A stretch of 64,000 bases of DNA from Paracidovorax sp031843945. GTDB taxonomy: Bacteria; Pseudomonadota; Gammaproteobacteria; Burkholderiales; Burkholderiaceae_C. Positions 33,097 to 41,925 of this stretch are shown here, piece by piece. The translations under genes and the position numbers were made by a program. The notes below the pieces were generated by a model. That model had not been told where the DNA came from and made no database searches. It saw nothing but the letters and a program-made list of their open reading frames with translations. The stretch's first letter is position 1. Each line of letters begins with the position of its first letter. The stretch is taken from assembly GCF_031843945.1 (NCBI RefSeq), contig NZ_JAVTJJ010000001.1:1123652-1187651 (forward strand), written 5' to 3'.

Positions 33097-34356
33097 CTAC
33101 CGGCCCGATGCAGGCACTGCGGGGGCTGCAGGCACGCCAGCGTTTACTATATTTTTTATAGCATCTTGCGCTTTATTGACGGGCGCTGGAGCCGTTTTTG
33201 ACTGATAAACCGTCACTTTCTGCCCGGGCGACAGCACATGCACGCCGGTGGCCACCACCTGCTGCCCGGGCGCCAGCCCGGCGGCGATCACCACGTCATT
33301 GCCGTCCGCCGTGGCGACTTGCACCGGCTGGGAGCGCACCGTGCTGGTGGCCGGGTCGAACACCCACACCGCCGTCTGCTGTCCCTCCTGGCGCAGCGCG
33401 CTGGTAGGCAGCTTCAGCGCCTGCACACCTTCGCGGCTGAGCGACTGGGGTGTCACGTACGCGGTGGAGCCCAGCGGCGGCGCGGCGGCCCCGTCGATCG
33501 CCACCTTGACCTGGAAGGTGCGCGTGACGGCATCGGCACTGGCCGCCACCTCGCGCACACGGCCGGCCAGCGGCTCGCCGCCGGACCACACCCGCACGGT
33601 CACGGCCTGGCCCGCGCGCATCACGGACACCTTGTCTTCCGGCACGGCAAAGACCACGTCGCGCGGCCCGTCCTGCGCAATGCGCACCACTGGCGTGCCG
33701 GCGGACACCACCTGGCCGGGCTCGGCATCGACGCTGGTCACCACGCCCGCCACATCGGCCACCAGCCGGGTATAGCCGGCCTGGTTCCCTTGCGACGCCA
33801 GCTGCGACTGGGCCTGGTCCAGCGTGGCCTGGGCCGATTTCACCGAGGCCTCGCGGCGCTCCAGTTCGGCACCGCTGATGAAGTTCTGCTCTTTCAACCC
33901 CGCATAGCGCTTGAAGTCCGCCGCCGCCAGATCGCGCTGCGTGCGCGCGGCGGCCACCTGTGCGCGGGCGCCATCGGTCGCCAGTTGATAGTCGCGCGGG
34001 TCCAGTTGCGCCAACACCTGGCCGGCACGCACGCGCTGGCCCAGTTCGGCCTGCCGCTCGGCGATCTTGCCGGCCACCCGGAACCCCAATCGCGACTCGA
34101 CGCGCGCCCGCACCTCGCCGGCGTATTCCAGCTGCGCATGCAGCGGGCTCGCGCCCACCGTCACCAGCTTGACCGCGCGCACCGGCTCGGGCGCCGGCTC
34201 GGGCTTGGAACATCCCGCCAGCAAGGCACCAGCCAATGCAGCCACCAGCCCCCGGCCTGCCCAGGAAAACGCCCGCACACGGGCGGGCGAAACGGAGGGA
34301 GAAGGCGCAAGGGAAAACGGCGTGGATGAAGGCGGCCGCGCGAACAATGAAGTCAT
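33097..34356 (-). CDS. RND efflux membrane-fusion lipoprotein (HlyD/AcrA family)
   Basis: Periplasmic adaptor of 419 residues anchored by a lipobox (LLAGCSK; residues about 43-49). Beta-barrel, lipoyl and hairpin regions are visible (RVAGKIAERQAELGQRV, then an ERREASVKSAQATLDQA hairpin, then VVTSVDAEPGQVV). Residues about 384-404, near the C-terminus, are encoded by repeat R6 and have no counterpart expected in the family. The ATG at 34356 is preferred over 34377. A palindrome just upstream looks like a TetR-type operator, but no regulator gene is adjacent. Co-directional with the transporter gene. Confidence 0.9.
   Translation of the reverse strand: MTSLFARPPSSTPFSLAPSPSVSPARVRAFSWAGRGLVAALAGALLAGCSKPEPAPEPVRAVKLVTVGASPLHAQLEYAGEVRARVESRLGFRVAGKIAERQAELGQRVRAGQVLAQLDPRDYQLATDGARAQVAAARTQRDLAAADFKRYAGLKEQNFISGAELERREASVKSAQATLDQAQSQLASQGNQAGYTRLVADVAGVVTSVDAEPGQVVSAGTPVVRIAQDGPRDVVFAVPEDKVSVMRAGQAVTVRVWSGGEPLAGRVREVAASADAVTRTFQVKVAIDGAAAPPLGSTAYVTPQSLSREGVQALKLPTSALRQEGQQTAVWVFDPATSTVRSQPVQVATADGNDVVIAAGLAPGQQVVATGVHVLSPGQKVTVYQSKTAPAPVNKAQDAIKNIVNAGVPAAPAVPASGR
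33145..33206 (-). repeat. Double-palindrome repeat read as protein, copy R6
   Basis: TACTATA(N4)TTATAGC, then TTGCGCTTTAT(N3)GGGCGCT, then GGAGCCGTTTTTGACTGA. It lies in frame inside the 3' part of the membrane-fusion gene. Confidence 0.7.
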
Positions 34357-34376
34357 CGGAAACTTTCGCAAATTCA

Positions 34377-34400
34377 ATTACTGACTGACTGGTTAGTAAT
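34377..34400. promoter_or_regulatory. Operator-like palindrome between efflux genes and hpnC
   Basis: ATTACT(N12)AGTAAT with a GACTGACTGG centre, immediately upstream of the membrane-fusion start and 35 bp ahead of hpnC. The form and place fit a TetR/AcrR-type binding site for local efflux repression. Confidence 0.5.
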
Positions 34401-34434
34401 CTATTGGAGCCACCCCGCTGCTGTCAAGGCGAGA

Positions 34435-35343
34435 ATGCGGGCCGTGAAGCCTCCCGCACCCTCCCCAGCCCCGCATGTCGACGCCACAGCACCTGCATTT
34501 CCGCTCGCGCCGCCGGTCACCCACTACGAAAACTTTCCCGTGGCGTCGTTGCTGTGCCCGCCCCGGCTGCGCCAGCCCATCGCGGCCATCTACGCCTTCG
34601 CGCGGGCGGCGGACGACCTGGCCGATGAGGGCGACGCCACCGCCGACGAGCGCCTGGCCGACCTGAGCGCCTACCGGGCAGAACTGCACGCCGTGACCAC
34701 GCAAGGCGCGGCGCCCTCGCCGCGTTGGGCGGCCATCTTCGGCCCGCTGCAGGCCGTAGTGCGCAGCCACACCCTGCCCGTGCCGCTGCTGGACGATCTG
34801 ATCGACGCCTTCTTGCAAGACATCGCCATGACGCGCGACCGCGATACCTACGCCACGCGTGCCGAGTTGCTGGACTATTGCCGCCGCTCAGCCAACCCGG
34901 TCGGCCGGCTACTGCTGCACCTATACGGCGTGCAGGGCGACACCGCCCTGGCCGAGAGCGACGCCATCTGCTCCGCTTTGCAGCTCATCAACTTCTGGCA
35001 AGACCTGAGCGTGGACCTGCCGCGCGGCCGCCACTACCTGACCGATGCCGACTGCGCCGCTCACGGCGTGAGCCGCACGCAGCTCATCGCCGGCCAGCGC
35101 AGCCCCGCCAGCGATGCGCTGGTAATGGATTGCGCCGCCTGGGCGCGCAGCACCATGCTGGCCGGCGCGCCGCTGGTGCACCGGCTGCCCGGGCGCATCG
35201 GCTGGGAGCTGCGGCTGGTGGTGCAAGGCGGCCTTCGCATCCTGGACAAAGTGCAGGCCCTGCACGGCGCCAGCCTGGTGACCCGGCCCGTGCTGCGCGC
35301 GGCCGACGGCCCGCGCATGCTGTGGCGCGCGGTGCGGATGTAA
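34435..35343 (+). CDS. hpnC: Squalene synthase HpnC
   Basis: Trans-isoprenyl-diphosphate synthase-like protein, 302 residues, of the HpnC family, which converts presqualene diphosphate to hydroxysqualene. Asp-rich motifs are visible: AFARAADDLADEGD and LINFWQDLSVDLPRGR. The ATG at 34435 has an AAGGCGAG ribosome site. The first 25 residues are Pro/Ala-rich. It is separated from hpnD and hpnE by two genes on the opposite strand, an interrupted version of the usual hpnCDE order. Confidence 0.88.
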   Translation: MRAVKPPAPSPAPHVDATAPAFPLAPPVTHYENFPVASLLCPPRLRQPIAAIYAFARAADDLADEGDATADERLADLSAYRAELHAVTTQGAAPSPRWAAIFGPLQAVVRSHTLPVPLLDDLIDAFLQDIAMTRDRDTYATRAELLDYCRRSANPVGRLLLHLYGVQGDTALAESDAICSALQLINFWQDLSVDLPRGRHYLTDADCAAHGVSRTQLIAGQRSPASDALVMDCAAWARSTMLAGAPLVHRLPGRIGWELRLVVQGGLRILDKVQALHGASLVTRPVLRAADGPRMLWRAVRM

Positions 35344-35356
35344 GCCCGAAAAGCCC

Positions 35357-36553
35357 TCAGGCCGCTTCGCGCCAGGCGTTGCCCGCGCCGGCCGCCCGGG
35401 CCTGCACCAGGATGCCCGCCAGCACCTCGGGCACTTCAAAAGCCGCGCGGTTGCGCTGGCGGGCCACAGTTGCCTGAAACCGCGGCAGGTCGGCCTCCAG
35501 CGTGTGCACGGCCCGCGCCACGTGCGCGAAGCTGGGCAGCACCAACCCCAGGCCTTGCTCCCGAACCCAGTCGGTGCCGTAGCGCTCTTGCGGCATGGTC
35601 CACGCATTGCGCGTGACGATGGCCGGCAGCCCCATCTGCACCGCTTCGCTCAGGCTGCCGCTGCCAGGTTTGCCGATGAAGAAGTCGGCCAGTTGCATGT
35701 ACCGGGCGATGTCTCGCGTGTAGTCGAGCACCAGCCGGGGGGCGCGTGACGGCAGCGCCCGCAGCGCGCGGGCCAGCGCGGCGTTGCGGCCGCAGGCCAG
35801 GATCAGGGGCGTGTCGGGCAGCCTTCGGGCGATGGACAGCATGGCGCGCGAGCCTTCGGCGCCGAACAGCACCAGTCCCACCGGGCGATGTGGGTCGAAC
35901 CCCAGCTGCGCGCGTTCCGCAGCACGGTCCAGCGGCGCCGCATCGTAAAAGGCAGGCCCCAGCAACATGCCCGATGTGGCGTGGATGCGGCCTTCGCGGC
36001 ACCCGGCCGCACGCGCCTGCGCCACCGCGTGGGGCGAGCCACACACCAGGTGCTGGTCCACGCCGGGTTCGATCCAGAAGTGCGGCGGGCAGTCGGCCAG
36101 GTCGGTCAGCACGGTGACGAACGGCACACCGGGCAGCGCCGCCGCCACCGATTCGCCCAGCGCCCGGTTGAAGTTAGGCACCAGCGACACGACCAGGTCC
36201 GGCGCCGCGCGCTGCCAGTGCGCCTGCAGCCGCCGCACCAGCGCCCGATGGCTCCAGCGGATCATTCCTTGCAGAACGCGCAGCTCTTGCGCCAGCCCCA
36301 ACGTCCAGCCGCGCGCCAGGCGGCGGTTGTAGATGGCCTCGGGCTCCATGCCCGTCCATTGCCGAAAGCGCGCGTTCGGGTCGAGCACCTCGAACAGGTG
36401 CGTCATGCGCACCGTCCACGGCAGGCCGGCGCGGGCGATGGCGGCTTCCAGCGCCAGCGCAGACGCACGATGGCCGCCGCCTGCGTTGAAGTACACCAGC
36501 TCGACCACCGCCGGTGTCCGCGCCATCGGCGGCGCCGTTGCCCGGTCAGGCAT
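35357..36553 (-). CDS. GT28-type glycosyltransferase (MGDG-synthase-like)
   Basis: About 398 residues. N-terminal VELVYFNAGGGHRASALALE matches the MGDG-synthase/MurG-like start, where the GGGH loop binds the donor. The C-terminal half has a GT28 nucleotide-sugar site (DFFIGKPGSGSLSEAVQMGLPAIVTRN). Likely transfers a sugar to diacylglycerol or another lipid; the exact acceptor is unknown. The ATG at 36553 overlaps the end of the phosphatase gene by 8 bp, indicating a coupled pair; the frame is open further upstream and a second ATG lies at 36526. Placed between hpnC and hpnD. Confidence 0.8.
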   Translation of the reverse strand: MPDRATAPPMARTPAVVELVYFNAGGGHRASALALEAAIARAGLPWTVRMTHLFEVLDPNARFRQWTGMEPEAIYNRRLARGWTLGLAQELRVLQGMIRWSHRALVRRLQAHWQRAAPDLVVSLVPNFNRALGESVAAALPGVPFVTVLTDLADCPPHFWIEPGVDQHLVCGSPHAVAQARAAGCREGRIHATSGMLLGPAFYDAAPLDRAAERAQLGFDPHRPVGLVLFGAEGSRAMLSIARRLPDTPLILACGRNAALARALRALPSRAPRLVLDYTRDIARYMQLADFFIGKPGSGSLSEAVQMGLPAIVTRNAWTMPQERYGTDWVREQGLGLVLPSFAHVARAVHTLEADLPRFQATVARQRNRAAFEVPEVLAGILVQARAAGAGNAWREAA

Positions 36554-37442
36554 GCTGCAGCGGCTCGGCCCGCGTGGCCGCACGGCGGGCCTTGTGGCGC
36601 GCGGCGGGCAGGTGTTCAGACCACTGCAAGATCTCCAGCGTGCCGTCGGCATGCTCGGCCAGCGCGGTCAGGCTTTCCACCCAGTCGCCGTCGTTGGCGT
36701 ACAGGATGCCGTCGACATCACGCAGCTCTGCATGGTGGATGTGGCCGCACACCACGCCCTGCAGGCCGCGCTTTTTGGCCTCGCGCGCCACGGCGTTCTC
36801 GAAGTCGTCCACATAGCTCACCGCGCGCTTGACCTTGCGCTTGAGGTACTGCGACAGCGACCAGTACGGCAGCCCCATGCGGGCGCGCAGCGTGTTCAGG
36901 TGGCGGTTGAGCCGCAGCGTGAATTCATAGAGCGAATCGCCCACGTGGGCGAGCCATTTGGCGCACTGGATCACCCCGTCGAACAGGTCGCCGTGCATCA
37001 CCCAAAGCTTGCGGCCGTCGGCGGTTTCGTGCACCCAGTCTTCGGCCACCGTGATGCCGCCAAAGTTAAGCTGCAGGTAGCGGCGGGCGAATTCGTCGTG
37101 GTTGCCGGGAATGAAGATCACCTGCGTGCCCTTGCGCGCCTTGCGCAACAGCTTTTGCACCACGTCGTTGTGCGACTGCGGCCAGTACCAGTGGCGCCGC
37201 AGTTGCCAGCCATCGACGATGTCGCCCACGAGGTAGAGCGTTTCGCATTCGGTGTGCCGCAGAAAGTCGAGCAGCGCGTCGGCCTGACAGCCGGGCGTGC
37301 CCAGGTGCAGGTCAGAGATCCACAGCGTACGGTAGCGGCGCGCGGGGCGGTCCGGCGCCGGCGCATGGGCGGCCTCTTCGTCCACATCCATGGGGACGCT
37401 GGCTTCGCGCCAGGCGTTGAGGAAAGCGTCGTCGCGTTGCAT
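36546..37442 (-). CDS. LpxH-like UDP-2,3-diacylglucosamine diphosphatase family metallophosphatase
   Basis: Calcineurin-like metallophosphoesterase, 298 residues. Metal-binding motifs: ISDLHLGTPGCQAD, VGDIVDGWQ, IPGNHDEFAR, VMHGDLFD and CGHIHHAE. The family includes LpxH and paralogs of other or unknown substrates; this longer version with YWPQSHNDV is the paralog type, so it may not be the lipid A enzyme itself. Start chosen at 37442 (MQRDDAFLN); 37391 is an alternative. Coupled to the GT28 gene, suggesting a joint role in a glycolipid. Confidence 0.8.
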   Translation of the reverse strand: MQRDDAFLNAWREASVPMDVDEEAAHAPAPDRPARRYRTLWISDLHLGTPGCQADALLDFLRHTECETLYLVGDIVDGWQLRRHWYWPQSHNDVVQKLLRKARKGTQVIFIPGNHDEFARRYLQLNFGGITVAEDWVHETADGRKLWVMHGDLFDGVIQCAKWLAHVGDSLYEFTLRLNRHLNTLRARMGLPYWSLSQYLKRKVKRAVSYVDDFENAVAREAKKRGLQGVVCGHIHHAELRDVDGILYANDGDWVESLTALAEHADGTLEILQWSEHLPAARHKARRAATRAEPLQHA

Positions 37443-37560
37443 GGCTTTGCATGCTGTGCCTGCTTCGTGGCGCAGGCATGACGGCCGCGTGTCGAATGCG
37501 TGACGTGGCGGGGCCAACCAACGCCGGGCGCTATCGAACCCCATGGGACAATCCCGCCCC

Positions 37561-38400
37561 ATGACCCCGGAACAGTACGTCCAACAAAAAGCCGCCGGTT
37601 CAGGCAGCAGCTTCTATTACGCCTTCCTGTTCCTGCCCGCCCCGCGCCGCGCAGCCATCACCGCCTTCTATGCGTTCTGCCGCGAAGTGGACGACGTGGT
37701 CGATGAAGTCTCGGACGCCGGCGTGGCACGCACCAAGCTCGCCTGGTGGCAGGCCGAGGTGGCCAAGGCCTTCGCCGGCCAGCCCAGCCACCCGGTGCTG
37801 CAGGCGCTGATGCCCCACACCGCCGCCTACCGCATCGAAGAGCGCCACCTGCAGGCCGTCATCGACGGCTGCCACATGGACCTGGAGCAGACGCGCTACC
37901 TCGACTTCGCCGGCCTGTCCCGTTACTGCCACCTGGTGGCCAGCGTGGTGGGCGAAGTGGCCGCGCGCATCTTCGGGCAGACCGACGAGGCCACCACCGA
38001 ATACGCCCACCGCCTGGGGCTGGCCTTCCAGCTGACCAACATCATTCGCGACGTGGGCGAGGACGCCATGATGGGCCGCATCTACCTGCCCGTGTCCGAG
38101 CTGCAGCAGTTCGACGTGAAGGCGCACGAGATTCTGAAGCGGCAATATTCCGACCGCTTCACCGCGCTGATGCGCTTTCAGGCCGAGCGGGCGCACCGGC
38201 TTTATGACGAAGCGCTGGCGATGCTGCCCGCGGCCGACCGGCGCGCGCAAAAGCCCGGCCTGATGATGGCCAGCATCTACCGCACGCTGCTGCGCGAGAT
38301 CGAGGCCGAGAACTTCCAGGTGCTGCACCAGCGCATCGCCCTCACGCCGCTGCGCAAGCTATGGCTGGCGTGGAAGATGCAGGCGCTGGGACGGATGTAG
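37561..38400 (+). CDS. hpnD: Presqualene diphosphate synthase HpnD
   Basis: Joins two farnesyl diphosphates into presqualene diphosphate; 279 residues. Asp-rich motifs CREVDDVVDEV and LTNIIRDVGEDAMMGRIYLP are intact, plus YYAFLFLP near the start. The ATG giving MTPEQYVQQKAAG is preferred over one at 37543. Followed 12 bp later by a small secreted-protein gene and then hpnE, on one strand. Confidence 0.92.
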   Translation: MTPEQYVQQKAAGSGSSFYYAFLFLPAPRRAAITAFYAFCREVDDVVDEVSDAGVARTKLAWWQAEVAKAFAGQPSHPVLQALMPHTAAYRIEERHLQAVIDGCHMDLEQTRYLDFAGLSRYCHLVASVVGEVAARIFGQTDEATTEYAHRLGLAFQLTNIIRDVGEDAMMGRIYLPVSELQQFDVKAHEILKRQYSDRFTALMRFQAERAHRLYDEALAMLPAADRRAQKPGLMMASIYRTLLREIEAENFQVLHQRIALTPLRKLWLAWKMQALGRM

Positions 38401-38412
38401 AAGCCCATCGCC

Positions 38413-39144
38413 ATGCCGCACTGCCCGCTTTTCACTGACTTTTCCACCCGCCGCCGCATCACTTGGCCTGCGCTGATGCTAGCGGCTGCCTTGGCGGCAA
38501 CCGCTCTGCCAAGCCACGCTGTCTGGGGCTTGCTGGGCAAAGCGGCAGGCAAGGCCGGCGGCACCGCCAAGGCGGCTGCAGCGGGCTCGGCCGCGGTCGG
38601 CGGTGCGGAGCTCGCGGGCGTCGGTGCCAAGGGCGCCGTGCTGGCCGCAGACGATGCGGCGCGCATGGCCGGCAAGGCGCCGCTGGCCGAGGGTGGGTTG
38701 GTATCTGCTTCGCTGTCTGCCAATGCGGCGCTTCCGCCGGAAGTGGCGCTGTACCTGTCCAAACCGGCCCAGGCGCTGACGCACACCGACACCTCGCGCA
38801 TGGTGCAGCTGTATCAAGACCTGATGACCCAGGCGGGCAAGACGGGCGACTTCACCGCGGTCGAGCGCATGCCCCAGATCCACGCTGCCAAGACCTTGCC
38901 GGAACCCGCACCGGCTGCCCCTGTCGCGCCTGGAATAGCGCCAAAGGCTGCGGACGCCACAGGCCAGCAGGCCCTGTCGGCCAGCGCCGAGCTGTCGCTC
39001 CACGCGCTGCGCCTGTTGGCCCATGCCGCCGCCGCGGGCAACCGCGACGCGCAAAGCCGGCTGCAGCGCCGCTGCCAGTCGCCTGCAACGGCAGGGCTGG
39101 AGGCCGAGCACGCCGCCATGTGCCAGCAGGCTGCCGCCAAGTGA
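38413..39144 (+). CDS. Ala-rich secreted protein of unknown function between hpnD and hpnE
   Basis: 243 residues with a basic N-terminus (TRRRITWP) and a signal-peptide core ending near LPSHA. The mature part is Ala/Gly-rich with a GKAAGKAGGTAKAAAAG low-complexity stretch and two Cys near the C-terminus (RRCQSP, AAMCQQ). No family recognised. Its stop overlaps the hpnE start (TGATG), so it is translated with the squalene genes. A periplasmic helper or an unrelated passenger are both possible. Confidence 0.6.
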   Translation: MPHCPLFTDFSTRRRITWPALMLAAALAATALPSHAVWGLLGKAAGKAGGTAKAAAAGSAAVGGAELAGVGAKGAVLAADDAARMAGKAPLAEGGLVSASLSANAALPPEVALYLSKPAQALTHTDTSRMVQLYQDLMTQAGKTGDFTAVERMPQIHAAKTLPEPAPAAPVAPGIAPKAADATGQQALSASAELSLHALRLLAHAAAAGNRDAQSRLQRRCQSPATAGLEAEHAAMCQQAAAK

Positions 39145-40481
39145 TGAAGATCGCCGTGGTAGGTGCCGGCTGGGCCGGTATGGCGGCAGCGTTGGGCGCC
39201 GCGCGCGCGGGCCATGCTGTCACCGTGTTTGAAGCCGCCCGCACGCTGGGCGGCCGCGCCCGCGCCGTCGCCGCGCAAGGTGACGACGGCCAGCCGATCA
39301 CGCTGGACAACGGCCAGCACATTCTCATCGGCGCCTACACCGAATGCCTGGCGCTGATGCGCTCGGTGGGCGTGGCGGAATCGCCTGCCTTGCTGCGCAT
39401 GCCGCTGGCGCTGCCCTATGCCGACGGCACCGGCCTGCGCCTGCCCGACTTGGCCCCGCCGTGGGATGCGCTGGTCGGCATCGCCCGTGCGCGCGGCTGG
39501 TCCTGGGGCGAGCGGCTGGCCCTGCTGCGCACGGCAGCGGCTTGGCGGCTGGGCGGATTCACCTGCGCGCCTGGCGCCACCGTCGCGCAGCTGTGCGCGC
39601 ACCTGCCCGTACGACTGCAGCAAGAATTCATAGACCCGCTGTGCGTGTCGGCGCTGAACACGCCGGCCGATCAATCCAGCGGCACCGTGTTTTTGCGCGT
39701 GCTGCGCGACAGCCTTTTCAGCGGGCGTGGTGGTTCGCACCTGCTGCTGCCGCGCACCGATCTGGGCGCGCTGTTCCCCGAGCCCGCCGCGCAATGGCTG
39801 CGCACGCACGGCCATGCGGTGCACAGCGGGCAGCGGGTGGTGGGGCTGAACCAGACGAATGGAGGATGGCAGGTCGAAAGCAGTGCGGGCTTGGACCACT
39901 TTGACGCTGTGGTGCTGGCCACGCCGGCACCGGAGGCCGCGCGGCTGGTGCGCGGCGCCGTGCCGGATGGCGGCGAAGCCACCGCCCTGCACCGTTGGGC
40001 AGACAGCGCCGACGCGCTGCGCCACACCGCCATCGCCACGGTCTACGCCCAGCACCCGACGGCGCGCGGCGCATTGCTGCCCCAGCCCATGCTGGCGCTG
40101 CGGGCTTCGGCCGCGCGGCCGGCGCAGTTCGTGTTCGACCGCGCGCCGCTCGGCGGCCCGGCCGGACTGCTGGCGTTTGTGGTCAGCGCCTTCGAGGGCG
40201 AGCGCGACGTGCTGGAGCAGCAGGTGTTGCAACAAGCCGCCGACGAATTGGGCCTGCCCGGCCTGCGCGTGCTGCGCACGGTGGTGGAAAAGCGCGCCAC
40301 CTTCGCCTGCACGCCTGGGCTGAAGCGTCCGCCAGCGCAGGTGGCGACGGGCCTGCTGGCATGCGGCGACTATGTCGACGGGCCTTACCCGGCCACGTTG
40401 GAGGGGGCTGTGCGCAGCGGCACGGCCGCCGTTCAGTTGCTAGAAATTCAAGCCAAATCGGCCTCTAGCGCTTATCCATAA
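39144..40481 (+). CDS. hpnE: Hydroxysqualene dehydroxylase HpnE
   Basis: FAD-dependent oxidoreductase, 445 residues, removing the hydroxyl from hydroxysqualene to give squalene. Dinucleotide-binding N-terminus MKIAVVGAGWAGMAAALGAA, GGRARAV and a C-terminal FAD motif LACGDYVDGPYPATLEGAVRSG. The last 11 residues (EIQAKSASSAYP region) are encoded by repeat R7, which also carries the stop, so the original C-terminus has been replaced or extended. Start codon overlaps the previous stop by one base. Confidence 0.9.
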   Translation: MKIAVVGAGWAGMAAALGAARAGHAVTVFEAARTLGGRARAVAAQGDDGQPITLDNGQHILIGAYTECLALMRSVGVAESPALLRMPLALPYADGTGLRLPDLAPPWDALVGIARARGWSWGERLALLRTAAAWRLGGFTCAPGATVAQLCAHLPVRLQQEFIDPLCVSALNTPADQSSGTVFLRVLRDSLFSGRGGSHLLLPRTDLGALFPEPAAQWLRTHGHAVHSGQRVVGLNQTNGGWQVESSAGLDHFDAVVLATPAPEAARLVRGAVPDGGEATALHRWADSADALRHTAIATVYAQHPTARGALLPQPMLALRASAARPAQFVFDRAPLGGPAGLLAFVVSAFEGERDVLEQQVLQQAADELGLPGLRVLRTVVEKRATFACTPGLKRPPAQVATGLLACGDYVDGPYPATLEGAVRSGTAAVQLLEIQAKSASSAYP

Positions 40482-40513
40482 AGCGCTAACAGCTATTAAA
40501 TTAATAGCAAATT
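40445..40513 (+). repeat. Double-palindrome repeat, copy R7
   Basis: AATTCAAGCCAAATCGGCC, TCTAGCGCTTAT(N5)AAGCGCT, AGCTATT(N5)AATAGC. It overlaps the last codons of hpnE and fills the convergent gap to the YihY gene. Confidence 0.85.
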
Positions 40514-40528
40514 CGCCATCAGCCGCCA

Positions 40529-41809
40529 TCAACCGCCGTCAGGCAGCGGCAGCCGCGCGGGCCGTGGCAGCACGTCGGCCAGCTTCACCACGGCCAGGCC
40601 CGCATTGCCCCAGAACCGCTCCAGGCTGTCGGCACGCTCAATCAGCAGGCGCTGCACCAGCGGCTCCAGCGGCGTGGTGTGCACATCGGCCACCAGCACG
40701 TAGCGCGCTTCGCGGCTTTCGGGTGCGCCGCTCGCGGTTTCGTTCACCTGCACGGCCCAGTCCAGCGCGGTCAGGGCTTGCAGCACGGGCTCGAGCTGCA
40801 GCACGTCCACGCGCAGCACCTGCGCCAGCTGCGTGGCGGTCAGCCCCCGGACTGGCGCCTGCCGCGCGGCCTGCAGTTGCTGCAGAACTTCCACCGCCAG
40901 CTGAAAGGTCCAGCCCTGACCGCTGGCGGTGCGCGCCACGCCGGCCAGCAAACTGGGCAAATAGGCGGCCACCACAGCGCCCAGCAGCACGATGACCCAG
41001 GCCACATACACCCACAGCAGCAGGATGGGCAGCGTGGCGAAGGTGCCGTAGAGCACGGAATAGGTCGGCACGGAGGCGATGTAGAGGCTCAGCACCTTCT
41101 TGGCCAGCTCGATGCCCACCGACACGAAGAGGCCGCCCGACCACGCATGGCGCCACTTCACGTGCGTGTTGGGCACATAGCGGTACAGCGCGGCCATGCC
41201 GATGGCCAGCACGAAGAATTCGATGGCATCGAGCAGAAACCGCGCGCTGCCGGGCAAGCTGTCGCCGATGCCGCGCGATGCGGCAGACGCCATTGACGTG
41301 GTCAGCGCCAGGCTGGCCGCCAGCACCAGCGGCCCCAGCGTGATGACAGCCCAGTAGATCAGCACGCGCTGGCCCAGCGGCCGCAGCCGGGGCACGCGCC
41401 AGATGTTGTTGAGTGTGCGGTCGATGGTCAGGATCAGCGCCAGCGAGGTGACCATGAGGATGGAAAAGCCCGCCACGCCCAGTCCGCTGGCCTTGGCGGC
41501 AAACTGCGTCAAATAGCCGAGCACGGGGCGCGAGATGCTGTCCGGCACCAGGCTATCGACCAGCCAGCGCTGCAGCACGAACTGCATCTGCCCGAAGATG
41601 GGAAACGCCGTGAACACCGCCAGCGCCACGGTGAAGAACGGCACCAGCGCCAGCAGCGTGGTGAAGGTCAGGCTGCTGGCCGTCAGCCCCAGGCGGTCTT
41701 CGCGGAAACGCTCGCGCAGCGTGTGCGCAGTGGGGCGCCAAGGAAAGTGGGAAAGCTCCGTCAGCCACGCTTCAAAGCGCAGCACGGCGGCCTGCAGGGA
41801 AATGCTCAT
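40529..41809 (-). CDS. YihY/BrkB family inner-membrane protein
   Basis: 426 residues: about six membrane helices in residues 40-300, then a soluble winged-helix-like C-terminal domain. Family marks: GLTASSLTFTTLLALVPFFTV, PVLGYLTQFAAKASGLGVAG and the LPILLLWVYVAWVIVLLGA helix. Once called ribonuclease BN, but that activity belongs elsewhere; the true function is unknown. The C-terminal extension is typical for the betaproteobacterial version. Divergent from the DUF2069 gene. Confidence 0.85.
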   Translation of the reverse strand: MSISLQAAVLRFEAWLTELSHFPWRPTAHTLRERFREDRLGLTASSLTFTTLLALVPFFTVALAVFTAFPIFGQMQFVLQRWLVDSLVPDSISRPVLGYLTQFAAKASGLGVAGFSILMVTSLALILTIDRTLNNIWRVPRLRPLGQRVLIYWAVITLGPLVLAASLALTTSMASAASRGIGDSLPGSARFLLDAIEFFVLAIGMAALYRYVPNTHVKWRHAWSGGLFVSVGIELAKKVLSLYIASVPTYSVLYGTFATLPILLLWVYVAWVIVLLGAVVAAYLPSLLAGVARTASGQGWTFQLAVEVLQQLQAARQAPVRGLTATQLAQVLRVDVLQLEPVLQALTALDWAVQVNETASGAPESREARYVLVADVHTTPLEPLVQRLLIERADSLERFWGNAGLAVVKLADVLPRPARLPLPDGG

Positions 41810-41925
41810 GGCCGATATGATCCCTGATTACGCACGCCTCGCCGCCCACACCGCGCACCCAGGCCGCTCAGGCGGCCAAAGGCCACGCTTCTTCCCGATC
41901 CCGCCCTCCCTCCTCGACCTGCCGC

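Noticed and set aside
30295..33201. Very long open frame antisense to the RND transporter and reaching past its start
   Set aside because: High G+C coding DNA gives long antisense frames; the translation is rich in His/Arg/Gln with no domain, while the opposite strand encodes a complete RND protein.
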